NCBI GenBank assembly: GCA_947494095.1
Contig: CANLTI010000001.1
Location: 124,001-188,000, forward strand
DNA from: an uncultured Pseudomonadales bacterium
Lineage (GTDB): Bacteria > Pseudomonadota > Gammaproteobacteria > Pseudomonadales > Cellvibrionaceae
DNA length: 64,000 bases
Direction of reading: 5' to 3'
Shown: positions 48,646 to 57,791 of the stretch, one piece after another
Position numbering within the stretch: position 1 is the first letter of the stretch
Layout of the letters: every line of letters starts with the position of its first letter
Made by a program: the position numbers and the translations under genes
The notes under the pieces: generated by a model
Database searches by the model: none
What the model was told of the DNA's origin: nothing
What the model saw: the letters and a program-made list of their open reading frames with translations, nothing else

Positions 48646-51084
48646 ATGAAAAAGAAAGGCGCAAAATCCTTACTGAGCAATGCTGATATTGCCTGTGATT
48701 TACAGCGGCACTATAACTTCACTTTAGGGCGTTTTGATAGCAGAGTAAAAACACCTTATTTATTAAAAGCTTTGGCATTAACCGTGCGTGACCGTTTAAT
48801 GGAGCGTTGGCGTGCGACACGCGAACAAGAAAACGCGGATCAGTCTAAGCGTGTTTATTATTTGTCTCTAGAGTTTTTATTGGGTCGTAGCTTGAGTAAT
48901 GCGATTAAAAATATAGGTGCACAAAAAGAGGTCGAGAAAGCATTACACAGCTATGGGTGTACGCTAGAAGATTTGGAAACCGAGGAAATTGACGCGGGTT
49001 TAGGCAATGGTGGGTTAGGGCGCTTAGCGGCGTGCTTTTTAGATAGCTGTGCGACACTCAATTATCCTGTAGTGGGTTATGGTATTCGATATGAATACGG
49101 CATGTTTCATCAATCGCTAGAGCAGGGGCGGCAAATTGAGTCTCCGGATCACTGGTTAAGAGATGGTAACCCCTGGGAGCTTGAGCGCCCAGATCATCGT
49201 CGACGCATTCAATTTCACGGCCGTACAGAATATTACACAGATGATGCGGGTGCTCGTCATGCACGCTGGGTCGATACTAGTGATGTTTATGCTTTGGCGT
49301 ATGATATGCCTATTCCCGGTTACAAGACGCAAACGGTCAATACCTTAAGGTTGTGGAAGGCGACGGCTACAGATGAGTTTAATCTTAATGAGTTTAATGC
49401 CGGTGATTATTCTGAGGCAGTGGCTGAAAAAAACTTAGCCGAACAAATTACCATGGTGTTATATCCCAATGATGCGAGCGAAAATGGTAAAGAGCTGCGC
49501 TTAAGGCAGCAATATTTTTTAGCCTCGGCCAGCTTACAAGATGTAGTGGAGCAGCACTTGGAGCATTGCGGAGGCTTTACTCGGTTTGCGGATAAAAATT
49601 GTTTTCAGTTAAATGATACTCATCCGACGATTGCCATTGCAGAGTTAATGCGCCTATTGATGGATGAGCATAGACTGGAGTGGGATGCCGCGTGGGCGAT
49701 AACGCATAATACGATGGCATATACAAATCACACATTACTGCCCGAAGCGCTAGAGCGTTGGTCGGTGCATCTATTTAGCGCCTTACTGCCTAGGCTGCTC
49801 GACATTATTTATGAAATTAACGCACGTTTTTTAGCGCAAGTTGCACAGCGCTGGCCTGGTGATACTGAGCGTCAGCGGAGAATGTCACTGATCGAAGAAG
49901 GTGACGAGCCTATGGTGCGTATGGCTTATTTGGGGATTGTGGGTAGCTTTAGTGTAAATGGTGTTGCCGCACTGCATTCACGCCTTCTTACTGAAGATCT
50001 CTTCAAAGATTTTTATGATCTATGGCCCAATAAGTTTAATAATAAAACTAACGGTGTTACACCACGACGATGGCTGTCTCACTGTAATCCTCGTTTAGCA
50101 AAACTGATCACTGAGACTATTGGTAATGCTTGGAAAAAAGATTTATCGCAGCTAGAGGGGTTAAAAGCTTGGGTGAATGACACGCAGTTTACTCAGCAAT
50201 GGGCTAATATAAAGCGCCAAAATAAAGAGGATCTATCCGATCTTGTTCAATCAAGTACGGGCATTATTTTTGACCCTGATAGTTTATTTGATGTTCAGGT
50301 CAAGCGCATTCATGAATACAAGCGACAGCTACTGAATGTGATGCATGTGATCCACTTGTACGACCGCATTGTACGAGGGGACACTCGGGGCTTACAGCCG
50401 CGCTGTGTATTGATCGGCGGGAAAGCTGCGCCAGGCTATTACTTGGCCAAGCTTATCATTAAGCTTGTGAATAATGTGGCGGCGGTGGTGAACTCAGATC
50501 CGAATGTAGCACCGCTATTGAAAGTTGTATTTTTACCTAATTATTGTGTGTCTGCGATGGAGGTTATTGCGCCAGCTGCCGATTTATCTGAACAAATATC
50601 AACGGCGGGTAAAGAGGCATCGGGTACTGGCAATATGAAATTCATGATGAATGGAGCTTTAACCATTGGTACCTACGACGGCGCAAATATTGAGATATTA
50701 GATGCTGTAGGCGCTTCAAATTTCTTTTTGTTCGGCTTGAAGGTTGAAGATATTCCCGCGCACAAAGCGGCTTATACACCTAATCAAATCATCGAAGGCG
50801 ATGTAGACTTATCGCGTGTTATGGAGCTACTAGAATGTGGTCATTTTAGTTTATTCGAGCCGAATTTATTTGATCCGATTGTAAACTCAATTCGCAATTC
50901 TAACGACCCTTGGATGGTGGCAGCTGATTTTAGAGGGTATGTTGATGAGCAGCAGCGTGCAGTTGAATGTTATCAAGATCGTGAAATATGGATTAAAAAA
51001 AGCATTTTAAATACGGCAGCTAGTGGGCGATTTTCGAGTGATCGCACTATTGCCGAGTATGCTGACGATATCTGGAAGCTCTAA
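48646..51084 (+). CDS. glgP: Glycogen/maltodextrin phosphorylase
   Basis: This PLP enzyme releases glucose-1-phosphate from alpha-1,4 glucan ends. The 812-residue GT35 protein has LGNGGLGRLAACFLDS, LNDTHPTIAIAELMR and VQVKRIHEYKRQLLN. The PLP lysine is Lys665 within EASGTGNMKFMMNGAL. Length fits GlgP (815) and MalP (797) equally; the neighbours glgB, glgX and glgC favour glgP. It shows no N-terminal phosphorylation or allosteric extension. A repeat element begins 14 bp after the stop. Confidence 0.96.
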   Translation: MKKKGAKSLLSNADIACDLQRHYNFTLGRFDSRVKTPYLLKALALTVRDRLMERWRATREQENADQSKRVYYLSLEFLLGRSLSNAIKNIGAQKEVEKALHSYGCTLEDLETEEIDAGLGNGGLGRLAACFLDSCATLNYPVVGYGIRYEYGMFHQSLEQGRQIESPDHWLRDGNPWELERPDHRRRIQFHGRTEYYTDDAGARHARWVDTSDVYALAYDMPIPGYKTQTVNTLRLWKATATDEFNLNEFNAGDYSEAVAEKNLAEQITMVLYPNDASENGKELRLRQQYFLASASLQDVVEQHLEHCGGFTRFADKNCFQLNDTHPTIAIAELMRLLMDEHRLEWDAAWAITHNTMAYTNHTLLPEALERWSVHLFSALLPRLLDIIYEINARFLAQVAQRWPGDTERQRRMSLIEEGDEPMVRMAYLGIVGSFSVNGVAALHSRLLTEDLFKDFYDLWPNKFNNKTNGVTPRRWLSHCNPRLAKLITETIGNAWKKDLSQLEGLKAWVNDTQFTQQWANIKRQNKEDLSDLVQSSTGIIFDPDSLFDVQVKRIHEYKRQLLNVMHVIHLYDRIVRGDTRGLQPRCVLIGGKAAPGYYLAKLIIKLVNNVAAVVNSDPNVAPLLKVVFLPNYCVSAMEVIAPAADLSEQISTAGKEASGTGNMKFMMNGALTIGTYDGANIEILDAVGASNFFLFGLKVEDIPAHKAAYTPNQIIEGDVDLSRVMELLECGHFSLFEPNLFDPIVNSIRNSNDPWMVAADFRGYVDEQQRAVECYQDREIWIKKSILNTAASGRFSSDRTIAEYADDIWKL

Positions 51085-51097
51085 ATTGTAAATTACT

Positions 51098-51304
51098 GTA
51101 ACTATTAAGAAGTGAGTAAATCGGGCGCGAATGAATCATTTGTTGGGCCGCTCAAGCTATCTACGACTTTGTGCTCCTGCAAAGTCTACCCCCACGCATC
51201 CATGCTGGGGCTGATCGCTATATAAGCGCTCTCGGCGCTTAAATGCCCAGAAAATAACCCATCAGCACCTTGTTAAGAGTTTTTTCGTTCTACTGAATAG
51301 TTAC
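51098..51304 (+). mobile_element. MITE-like non-coding element, copy 2
   Basis: The 207-bp element has the same exact ends as copy 1 (GTAACTATT at 51098 and AATAGTTAC ending 51304). Its core matches copy 1 along most of its length (TGAATCATTTGTTGGGCCGC, CGACTTTGTGCTCCTGCAAA, CATGCTGGGGCTGATCGCTA, CCATCAGCACCTTGTTA). It begins 14 bp after glgP in the same orientation. With 142 further bases it fills the 362-bp gap before glgC. Confidence 0.7.
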
Positions 51305-51366
51305 AAACATTTAGCTCAACGCCCAATAAGGCACTACTCGGTTAATATAAAGGAAACTTACAACAA

Positions 51367-51420
51367 ATGAAGGTGTCCAGTTTAGGCCGGCTAAGCAAAA
51401 GAGTATTCAACAATAATTAA
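51367..51420 (+). CDS. Possible 17-residue leader peptide upstream of glgC
   Basis: ATG after AAAGGAA (about 12 bases) opens an 18-codon frame [17 protein letters not shown] ending 26 bp before glgC. It has no known relative and may be chance. It is noted because the glgC leader is otherwise empty. Confidence 0.2.
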   Translation: MKVSSLGRLSKRVFNNN

Positions 51421-51446
51421 TTAAAACGATTTTACTTGGAGTAAAC

Positions 51447-52724
51447 ATGGAACACCCTAATCCGCGTTATGTAAGCCGGCTAACAAAAGATACCTTAGCA
51501 TTAGTATTGGCCGGTGGTCGTGGTAGCCGCTTATATGAATTGACCGATTGGCGAGCAAAGCCTGCATTGTACTTTGGTGGCAAATTCCGAATCATCGATT
51601 TTCCACTATCTAATTGCGTCAATTCGGGTATCCGTCAAATCGGTGTACTAACGCAATATAAAGCCCACTCATTAATTCGTCATATCCAAGTGGGTTGGAG
51701 CCATTTTAAACGCGAGCTTGGTGAGTATATTGATGTTTTACCTGCCTCACAGCGTAACTCCCCAAATTGGTATCAAGGCACCGCTGACGCACTTTATCAA
51801 AATACCGATATTATTCGTGCTTCGGGTTGTAAGTACGTCATGGTGCTCTCAGGCGATCATGTGTACCAAATGGATTACGGTAATATGTTGGCTTACCATG
51901 TTGAAAATGAAGCTCAGCTGACAGTTTCTTGTATTGAATTTCCTATTGAGGAAGCAGCAGGGGCGTTTGGTGTTATGTCGGTTGATGACAAAGATCGTGT
52001 ACTCGGGTTTGAGGAAAAGCCAGCAAAGCCCACGCCTATCCCAGGAGATGCAGAGCAATGTTTAGCGTCGATGGGGAACTATATTTTTGATACCGAATTT
52101 TTATTGGATTTACTCGAAAAAGATTCTCATGAAGAAAATTCTGAGCATGATTTTGGTAAAGACATTATTCCGTCAATTATTAATAGCGCTGATGTCTTTG
52201 CCTATCGCTTTAGAAGTAACGATGGTGGCCGCGCTTATTGGCGAGATGTGGGTACGCTCGATTCATTTTGGGCCGCTAATATGGAGTTGATTTCACCGAC
52301 TCCAGCACTGAATCTTTATAACCGTCAGTGGCCGATTTGGACATATCAAACACAATTGCCGCCGGCTAAATTTGTGTTTGACGATGAAGATCGCCGTGGT
52401 TATGCTGTAGATTCTATGGTGAGTGGAGGTTGTATTATTTCTGGCGGCAAGCTTAAAAAATCACTGTTATTTTCGGATGTGCATGTACACTCATATGCCG
52501 AAATAGAAGAGTCTGTTATTTTGCCTGAGGTCGAAATCCACCGAGGTGCAAAAATCAAAAAAGCTATTATTGATCGCCAGTGTGTAATCCCAGAGAATAT
52601 GGTTATTGGCTATGATCATGAACAAGATAAAGCCAATGGTTTTCGTGTTACCGCTAAAGGTGTTGTTTTGGTTACACCCGAGATGCTGGGCCAGCGTGGC
52701 GGTGCTAGGCCTGCGGTTAAATAA
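51447..52724 (+). CDS. glgC: Glucose-1-phosphate adenylyltransferase
   Basis: GlgC makes ADP-glucose from ATP and glucose-1-phosphate, the committed and usually allosterically controlled step of bacterial glycogen synthesis. The 425-residue protein has the nucleotide loop [15 protein letters not shown] (about 19-33), [34 protein letters not shown] and [11 protein letters not shown]. The sugar-phosphate site GFEEKPAKP and [16 protein letters not shown] follow, and the C-terminal left-handed beta-helix starts near 300. TTGGAGTAAAC is the ribosome site. A terminator follows 17 bp after the stop. purC is convergent. Confidence 0.98.
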   Translation: MEHPNPRYVSRLTKDTLALVLAGGRGSRLYELTDWRAKPALYFGGKFRIIDFPLSNCVNSGIRQIGVLTQYKAHSLIRHIQVGWSHFKRELGEYIDVLPASQRNSPNWYQGTADALYQNTDIIRASGCKYVMVLSGDHVYQMDYGNMLAYHVENEAQLTVSCIEFPIEEAAGAFGVMSVDDKDRVLGFEEKPAKPTPIPGDAEQCLASMGNYIFDTEFLLDLLEKDSHEENSEHDFGKDIIPSIINSADVFAYRFRSNDGGRAYWRDVGTLDSFWAANMELISPTPALNLYNRQWPIWTYQTQLPPAKFVFDDEDRRGYAVDSMVSGGCIISGGKLKKSLLFSDVHVHSYAEIEESVILPEVEIHRGAKIKKAIIDRQCVIPENMVIGYDHEQDKANGFRVTAKGVVLVTPEMLGQRGGARPAVK

Positions 52725-52741
52725 AAACTGACGGTTTTAAT

Positions 52742-52769
52742 AAAAAAGCTCGCCTAGGCGAGCTTTTTT
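52742..52769. terminator. Bidirectional terminator between glgC and purC
   Basis: AAAAAAGCTCGCC and GGCGAGCTTTTTT form a perfect 13-bp stem around TA. The A and T runs make it usable from either side, although it lies 205 bp beyond the purC stop. Confidence 0.93.
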
Positions 52770-52798
52770 ATTGGTAATTATTAAGCCAAACTCAAAAG

Positions 52799-52960
52799 CA
52801 GCACCTGAGGGGCGCTGGTGGATTATTTTTGGACACTTAAGCGTCAGGCCTTAGGAAAGCAAGAGTTAGGCTTTGCACCTACTTTAGGGATATGCAAGAT
52901 TAGATCTTGCAGGGGCGACCCAGTAAATGAGTCGTCAGCACCCAACTTCGGCACCTCTGA
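52799..52960 (-). mobile_element. Degenerate relative of the MITE-like element, inverted
   Basis: On the minus strand this segment reads CTCATTTACTGGGTCG and CCTGCAAGATCTA, which resemble the ATCATTGACTGGGCCG and CCTGCAACGTCTA core of the other copies with material deleted between them. On the plus strand, outer segments CAGCACCTGAGG and GCACCTCTG are loosely inverted. It fills the gap between the terminator and purC. The relation is read by eye and is uncertain. Confidence 0.3.
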
Positions 52961-52973
52961 ATATTTACTTTTA

Positions 52974-54077
52974 TTATTTAATGAGTTGGTATTGGCTATT
53001 TAAAATATCAATAATTTCAGCTTTAGGGTTGCTGGGTAAAATGATAGGCGTGCCAATAATTTTTTCGGCGATATCTAAATAGGTTTGAGAAATATCCATA
53101 ATTGTTTGGGTTGGCAATGGATTGTTTTTGGCTAATGCGTTGCGCTCAGGCATTCGGTTTTTGTTGAGTAGAATGTCTGGATCGGGGAAGTGATTCAGTA
53201 AAAACTGCCTAAAAGACTCTTTACTACGCTCGACAATCTCACCCTTGGCATAAGCACTGCCTTCCCAAATGCGTGAGGAGTCGGGTGTACCAACTTCATC
53301 CATATAAATTAGCTCATCTTCGCCGTATTGATTTTTGACATAGCCAAATTCAAATTTAGTATCCACAAATATCTGATCGATATTAGCCAGTTTTTGCCCA
53401 ATGACATCAAAGCCTTGTTTCAACAAGTGCTCGTATTTTGCTATATCGCTGTAACGTTTAAAGTTAAAGGCTGCAAAGTTATTTTCTATATTTTGACGTG
53501 TGATGTTGACGTCGTCTGCTTCCGGTACGCCGGGTATTCCTTTTAAAACTCCCTTTGTTGAGGGTGTCATTAAAAGTTCGGGCAGTTTTTGATCTTTTTG
53601 TAAGCCCTCGGGTAGTGTAATGCCGCAAAAGTCTCGCTCACCTTGAGCGTAGGCGCGCCACATACTACCGGTAATGTATTGCCGGCAAATCGCCTCGATC
53701 ATGACCGGTGTTGCCTTTTGTACAATCCATACAAAAGGGTGTGGAATATCGACAATATGGCTATTGGCGAGCCCTTGCTCTTTGAAGGTTTTAAACCAGT
53801 GATTGGCAATAGCATTGAGCGCGGCCCCTTTGCCAGGAACGCCCGCTAAGCCGTCTTCGCCTTGCCAGATACAGTCAAAGGCGGATATGCGATCACTAAT
53901 CACCATAATAGCGAGTGGTGTGTCTAGCTGGAGTGCATAGCCTTTATCGGCAATTAAGCGACGGCTTTCTTGTGCATCTAACCAATACACAGAGCGCACT
54001 TTTCCGCTATGTACGCGGCTGGAAGTTTTGATGGGTAGGTCGTCATTGACGGCCAGCACTTGAGAGGCAAGAGACAT
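52974..54077 (-). CDS. purC: Phosphoribosylaminoimidazole-succinocarboxamide synthase, long form
   Basis: PurC joins CAIR and aspartate to SAICAR in purine synthesis. The 367-residue protein is the long form found in many marine gammaproteobacteria, not the 237-residue enteric form. [56 protein letters not shown] and [17 protein letters not shown] are family segments. It stands alone on the minus strand between glgC and glgA, so it interrupts the glycogen genes. Nothing suggests a role in glycogen. Confidence 0.95.
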   Translation of the reverse strand: MSLASQVLAVNDDLPIKTSSRVHSGKVRSVYWLDAQESRRLIADKGYALQLDTPLAIMVISDRISAFDCIWQGEDGLAGVPGKGAALNAIANHWFKTFKEQGLANSHIVDIPHPFVWIVQKATPVMIEAICRQYITGSMWRAYAQGERDFCGITLPEGLQKDQKLPELLMTPSTKGVLKGIPGVPEADDVNITRQNIENNFAAFNFKRYSDIAKYEHLLKQGFDVIGQKLANIDQIFVDTKFEFGYVKNQYGEDELIYMDEVGTPDSSRIWEGSAYAKGEIVERSKESFRQFLLNHFPDPDILLNKNRMPERNALAKNNPLPTQTIMDISQTYLDIAEKIIGTPIILPSNPKAEIIDILNSQYQLIK

Positions 54078-54325
54078 AAAAAACCTAAGGCAAAGTAATT
54101 GAAATTGAGGGGGCAGATAATACCAGTTGGTCGTTGTTTCAACAATTTATGTCTGCGCTAGCGGCGAGTTAAACTGCCTTGGCTATTCTGGCAAGGGACT
54201 AATTTATGCTATGGTTCTAGGCTGCTTATGGTGCTACTTTGGCCATAAAAATAATATGGGTTTAAGTGCTAGGCACAGCCGCAATAAATAAATTTAAAAT
54301 GCAGTTAGTTGGAGGGTCAAGGTCT

Positions 54326-55891
54326 GTGAGCAAGCGTATTTTAATGGTGGCGGCGGAAAACGACGCCTTACCCCATGCAAAAGTGGGCGGTATTGGCGAT
54401 GTGGTTCGGGATATTCCTTTAGCGCTTGCTGAGCAAGGCTGCCAGTTACAAGTCGTACTACCCGATTATGGCCATTTTGCGGTCATGCCATCGGCGCAAT
54501 TGCGTGGCCACTTTCAATTGAAGTTTGCCAATCAAATTGAGCGCGTGGCGCTGTATCAGCTGGAGTCTATTAACCACCAACATGATAACGTGACTTATTG
54601 GGCGTTGGGCAATCCACGGTTCGCGCCCTGTGGCGATGGTAATGTGTATTGCAATGATGAGGGCAACCGCCCTTTTGCTACAGACGCCTCTAAGTACGCC
54701 TTCTTTTGTGCGGCTGTTGGACAAATTATAGCTAGTGGTGGTTTTGGCGAGCTTGATGTTGTGCATTTACATGACTGGCATGCAGCGCTGTTATTGGTGT
54801 TGCGTGAATACGACCCTAGTTTGGCCGCTTTAAAGGCCATACACACCACTTACACCATTCATAATTTATCCTTGCAGGGTGTACGCCCGTTTAAAGGCGA
54901 CGACTCTTCTTTTGAGGCGTGGTTTCCTCACTTACAATATAGCCCTCATTTAATTTGCGATACCCGTGCGGTGCATTGCATTAACCCCATGCGTGCAGGG
55001 ATTAATCTGGCAAACAAAGTTCATGCGGTATCACCAACCTACGCACAAGAGATTACCCGTAGGAGCAATGTGCCTCATGGGGTTTACGGTGGCGAAGGTT
55101 TAGAAAACGATTTAATTATGGCGCGCGAACAAGGCCGGTTAGTTGGAGTACTTAATGGTTGTGAGTATCCACAAAATGCGACTTATATCAAAGCGCCTAA
55201 AACACGTTTGGTGGCAGCCTTAGAGGATGCATTAATGACGTGGGCCTCGAGCTCTGCATTAATGCAAAGCTGCCATTGGATCGCACAACAGCGGTTACAG
55301 CGGTGGAACGCTAAAAAAAATCGAGGTATTTTAGTCACCTCGGTGGGCCGCATTACCAGCCAAAAAGTACGTTTATTATTTGAGCTACACACCGATGGGC
55401 GGACAATTTTGCAGCACCTGCTCGATGAACTTGGTGATAAAGGTATGTTTATTTTTTTGGGCTCAGGTAATGAAGTGCAGCAGCAGCAATTACTTGCGAT
55501 GACAGGAAACTATCAAAACTTTATTTATTTACAGGGCTATTCGACAGCGGTCTCTGATCTTCTTTATAGTACTGGAGATTTATTTTTAATGCCGAGCTCT
55601 TTTGAGCCTTGTGGCATTAGTCAAATGCTCGCAATGCGCGCAGGGCAGCCTTGTCTCGTGCATTCGGTGGGCGGCTTGAGCGATACTGTGGTTAATGGTG
55701 TGACAGGTTATAGTTTTAAAGGTGATACCATAAAAGAACAGACAGATAATTTAATAGCCGCCTTTACGCTAGCATTAACAAATTACAAAAAACACCCCAC
55801 CAAGCATGCCGCGATGGTCAAAAAATCGAGCCAGCAGCGTTTTTTGTGGAGTGATGCCGCTAAACAGTACATTACATCTTTGTATTCGTAA
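54326..55891 (+). CDS. glgA: Glycogen synthase (ADP-glucose, GT5)
   Basis: GlgA extends glycogen chains from ADP-glucose. The 521-residue protein (from GTG 54326) has the ADP-glucose loop KVGGIGD at 19-25, a variant of KTGGLGD. It also has VHLHDWHAALLL, TTYTIHNLSLQG and the GT-B C-terminal site PSSFEPCGISQMLAMRAG, with Glu427. GGAGGG lies nine bases before the chosen GTG; in-frame starts at 54266 and 54299 would add 20 and 9 residues with no family similarity. The middle portion (about 285-340) is more divergent than usual. It is separated from glgC by purC. Confidence 0.94.
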   Translation: MSKRILMVAAENDALPHAKVGGIGDVVRDIPLALAEQGCQLQVVLPDYGHFAVMPSAQLRGHFQLKFANQIERVALYQLESINHQHDNVTYWALGNPRFAPCGDGNVYCNDEGNRPFATDASKYAFFCAAVGQIIASGGFGELDVVHLHDWHAALLLVLREYDPSLAALKAIHTTYTIHNLSLQGVRPFKGDDSSFEAWFPHLQYSPHLICDTRAVHCINPMRAGINLANKVHAVSPTYAQEITRRSNVPHGVYGGEGLENDLIMAREQGRLVGVLNGCEYPQNATYIKAPKTRLVAALEDALMTWASSSALMQSCHWIAQQRLQRWNAKKNRGILVTSVGRITSQKVRLLFELHTDGRTILQHLLDELGDKGMFIFLGSGNEVQQQQLLAMTGNYQNFIYLQGYSTAVSDLLYSTGDLFLMPSSFEPCGISQMLAMRAGQPCLVHSVGGLSDTVVNGVTGYSFKGDTIKEQTDNLIAAFTLALTNYKKHPTKHAAMVKKSSQQRFLWSDAAKQYITSLYS

Positions 55892-55946
55892 CGCTGTTAT
55901 GAGCACTATCAATCTCGATACATACACATTTTATTAAGGGTTAAGT

Positions 55947-57269
55947 ATGGCCGCTAAGCCAGCATTAGTTCGCCAGGTCGGCGTTTTATTAAAAAAACAC
56001 GGTTGGGATATTGAATATTTTAAAGGTTTTGTCTTGGGGTTGGTGTGGCTCGATTTGTTTCGAGAGCACAGCCGTTATGAGGCATTTTTAGATTTACCTG
56101 AAGGCTCATTAAGTAAAGACGAAAATGCATTGCTGGGCGCCTACGCGATGCGATTAAATAATGATATTTTAATGGAGCGCTTTCGATTTTCGGCAGGGTG
56201 TAGTATCGATAAGAAAAGCCTGTCAGCAAACTATCAAAAAACAAGCAAGTTATTTCAATGGGCGAGTGGTGTACATATGGCCTGCCGTATTATTGAAGTT
56301 ATGATTGAGGACGGTGATTTAGTTGAAGATGAAAACTCATCGTATTTACTCGCGCGTATTGGCGAAAATGTGTATCCTTTTTTAGATAAAGATTTTGCCG
56401 TTGATTTTTTTAGTGAGCTCAATGAGTGCGAAATGCATGAGGCAGACTGCATCGGCTTATTGGCGCGCTTACGTACCGATCTACCCAAGCTTATTCGGGA
56501 TATTACGCTATCTTCACAAATGCTAACGCAAACGATGTCCGATTACGGCACCGAAGAAGAATTGCATCGCATGGATCTAGGCTCACCCATAGGCAATATT
56601 CATGGTTACTTTGCGACATTAAAAAACGAAGTCGATATCAATGAGTGTATTGATGACTTATTGCCTAATGTCATGACGAATAATAAGTCTGAGCGAATTA
56701 AAAATGTAGAAGCATTATTGAAGTATGCTGAAAAAGCCCTAGGCGAAGAGTTTTTTGTCAATAATAAAGGATATTTTTGGGGCTTAATCGAGACGCGTAC
56801 TTATATGCGAACATTAACGGCGTTGGCTGAAACCTATAAAGTGACCATGCAGCGAGAAAAAGCCATTGAATGTTATGAGAAAAGCCTAAGCTTATGCAAG
56901 GAAGATAATCTAGGTGCACGTTATTTATTAGCCGATTTATATATGGAGTTGCGCCGCCCCGATGACGCCTTAAAGCTCATTGAGCAATTTAAGGATGATA
57001 CCGGCGCAATGATGCTATTTACGAAAGCGTTGGCATTATTTATTAAATACGGTGATAGCCCTAAAGCGGCTGCAGGCTTAAAGGCTGCTATTAAATCTAA
57101 TGAGTTTATAGTCCTTATGTTAGTGGGTGAAATGGCATTGCCTAAAGAGCCGCCAGAGTATTATGGTTGGGGAGATGAAAATGAAGCCGCATTGTATGTG
57201 ATGCATAACCGCTTATTATGGGCAAACTCCCCCGGAGCTATGGATTGGTTGATGGCTAAAAAGGTATAA
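55947..57269 (+). CDS. Uncharacterised TPR-like protein
   Basis: I do not recognise this 440-residue family with confidence. It is soluble and mostly helical. Residues 1-110 hold a short hydrophobic helix pair (YFKGFVLGLVWLDLF) and a charged region. Residues about 265-400 contain TPR-like helices (AIECYEKSLSLCKEDNLGAR, LLADLYMELRRPDDALKLIE). The C-terminus ends in YYGWGDENEAALYVMHNRLL, which recalls bacterial ST7-like TPR proteins. It starts 55 bp after glgA with AAGGG upstream, and dtd follows after 58 bp, so it may be co-transcribed with glgA. No catalytic motif is visible. Confidence 0.65.
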   Translation: MAAKPALVRQVGVLLKKHGWDIEYFKGFVLGLVWLDLFREHSRYEAFLDLPEGSLSKDENALLGAYAMRLNNDILMERFRFSAGCSIDKKSLSANYQKTSKLFQWASGVHMACRIIEVMIEDGDLVEDENSSYLLARIGENVYPFLDKDFAVDFFSELNECEMHEADCIGLLARLRTDLPKLIRDITLSSQMLTQTMSDYGTEEELHRMDLGSPIGNIHGYFATLKNEVDINECIDDLLPNVMTNNKSERIKNVEALLKYAEKALGEEFFVNNKGYFWGLIETRTYMRTLTALAETYKVTMQREKAIECYEKSLSLCKEDNLGARYLLADLYMELRRPDDALKLIEQFKDDTGAMMLFTKALALFIKYGDSPKAAAGLKAAIKSNEFIVLMLVGEMALPKEPPEYYGWGDENEAALYVMHNRLLWANSPGAMDWLMAKKV

Positions 57270-57327
57270 AACGGGTTGATTATATTACGAACAAAAGCTA
57301 GCGCGTAAAAATCAAAAAGGGCATTTT

Positions 57328-57765
57328 ATGAAAGTATTAATACAGCGTGTCACTCAAGCAAAGGTTGATGTAGCCGGTGAGTGTGTTGGTAAAATAGACC
57401 AAGGTTTATTATTGCTGGTCGGTCTAGAAAAAGGCGATACCGAGCAGACTCTTGAGCGGATGTGCCATAAAGTGCTTAATTATCGTATTTTTAGCGATAC
57501 CGAAGGAAAAATGAACTTAAGTGTTAAAGAGGTTAGTGGCGGTGTTTTGGCCGTATCGCAATTTACCTTGGCCGCCGATACTCATAAAGGCTTGAGACCG
57601 GGTTTTTCGGTGGCTGCTTTGCCACATGTTGCTAAAAGTTTATTTGATAATTTTTTGATTATGCTACGAGCTGAGCACAGTAAGGTGGAGTCGGGCATTT
57701 TTGCAGCTGATATGCAAGTCAGCCTTGTCAACGATGGCCCTGTTACTTTTTTATTAGAAATGTAG
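57328..57765 (+). CDS. dtd: D-aminoacyl-tRNA deacylase
   Basis: Dtd removes D-amino acids, and glycine from tRNA-Ala, from mischarged tRNAs in the cytoplasm. The 145-residue protein matches the family length. The active-site motifs are SQFTLAADTHKG (from Ser77) and NDGPVTFLLEM near the C-terminus, and MKVLIQRVTQAKV is the usual start. It lies between the TPR-like gene and an ABC exporter. Confidence 0.97.
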   Translation: MKVLIQRVTQAKVDVAGECVGKIDQGLLLLVGLEKGDTEQTLERMCHKVLNYRIFSDTEGKMNLSVKEVSGGVLAVSQFTLAADTHKGLRPGFSVAALPHVAKSLFDNFLIMLRAEHSKVESGIFAADMQVSLVNDGPVTFLLEM

Positions 57766-57791
57766 TTTTTAAAACGGTTGTATTTATTTAA

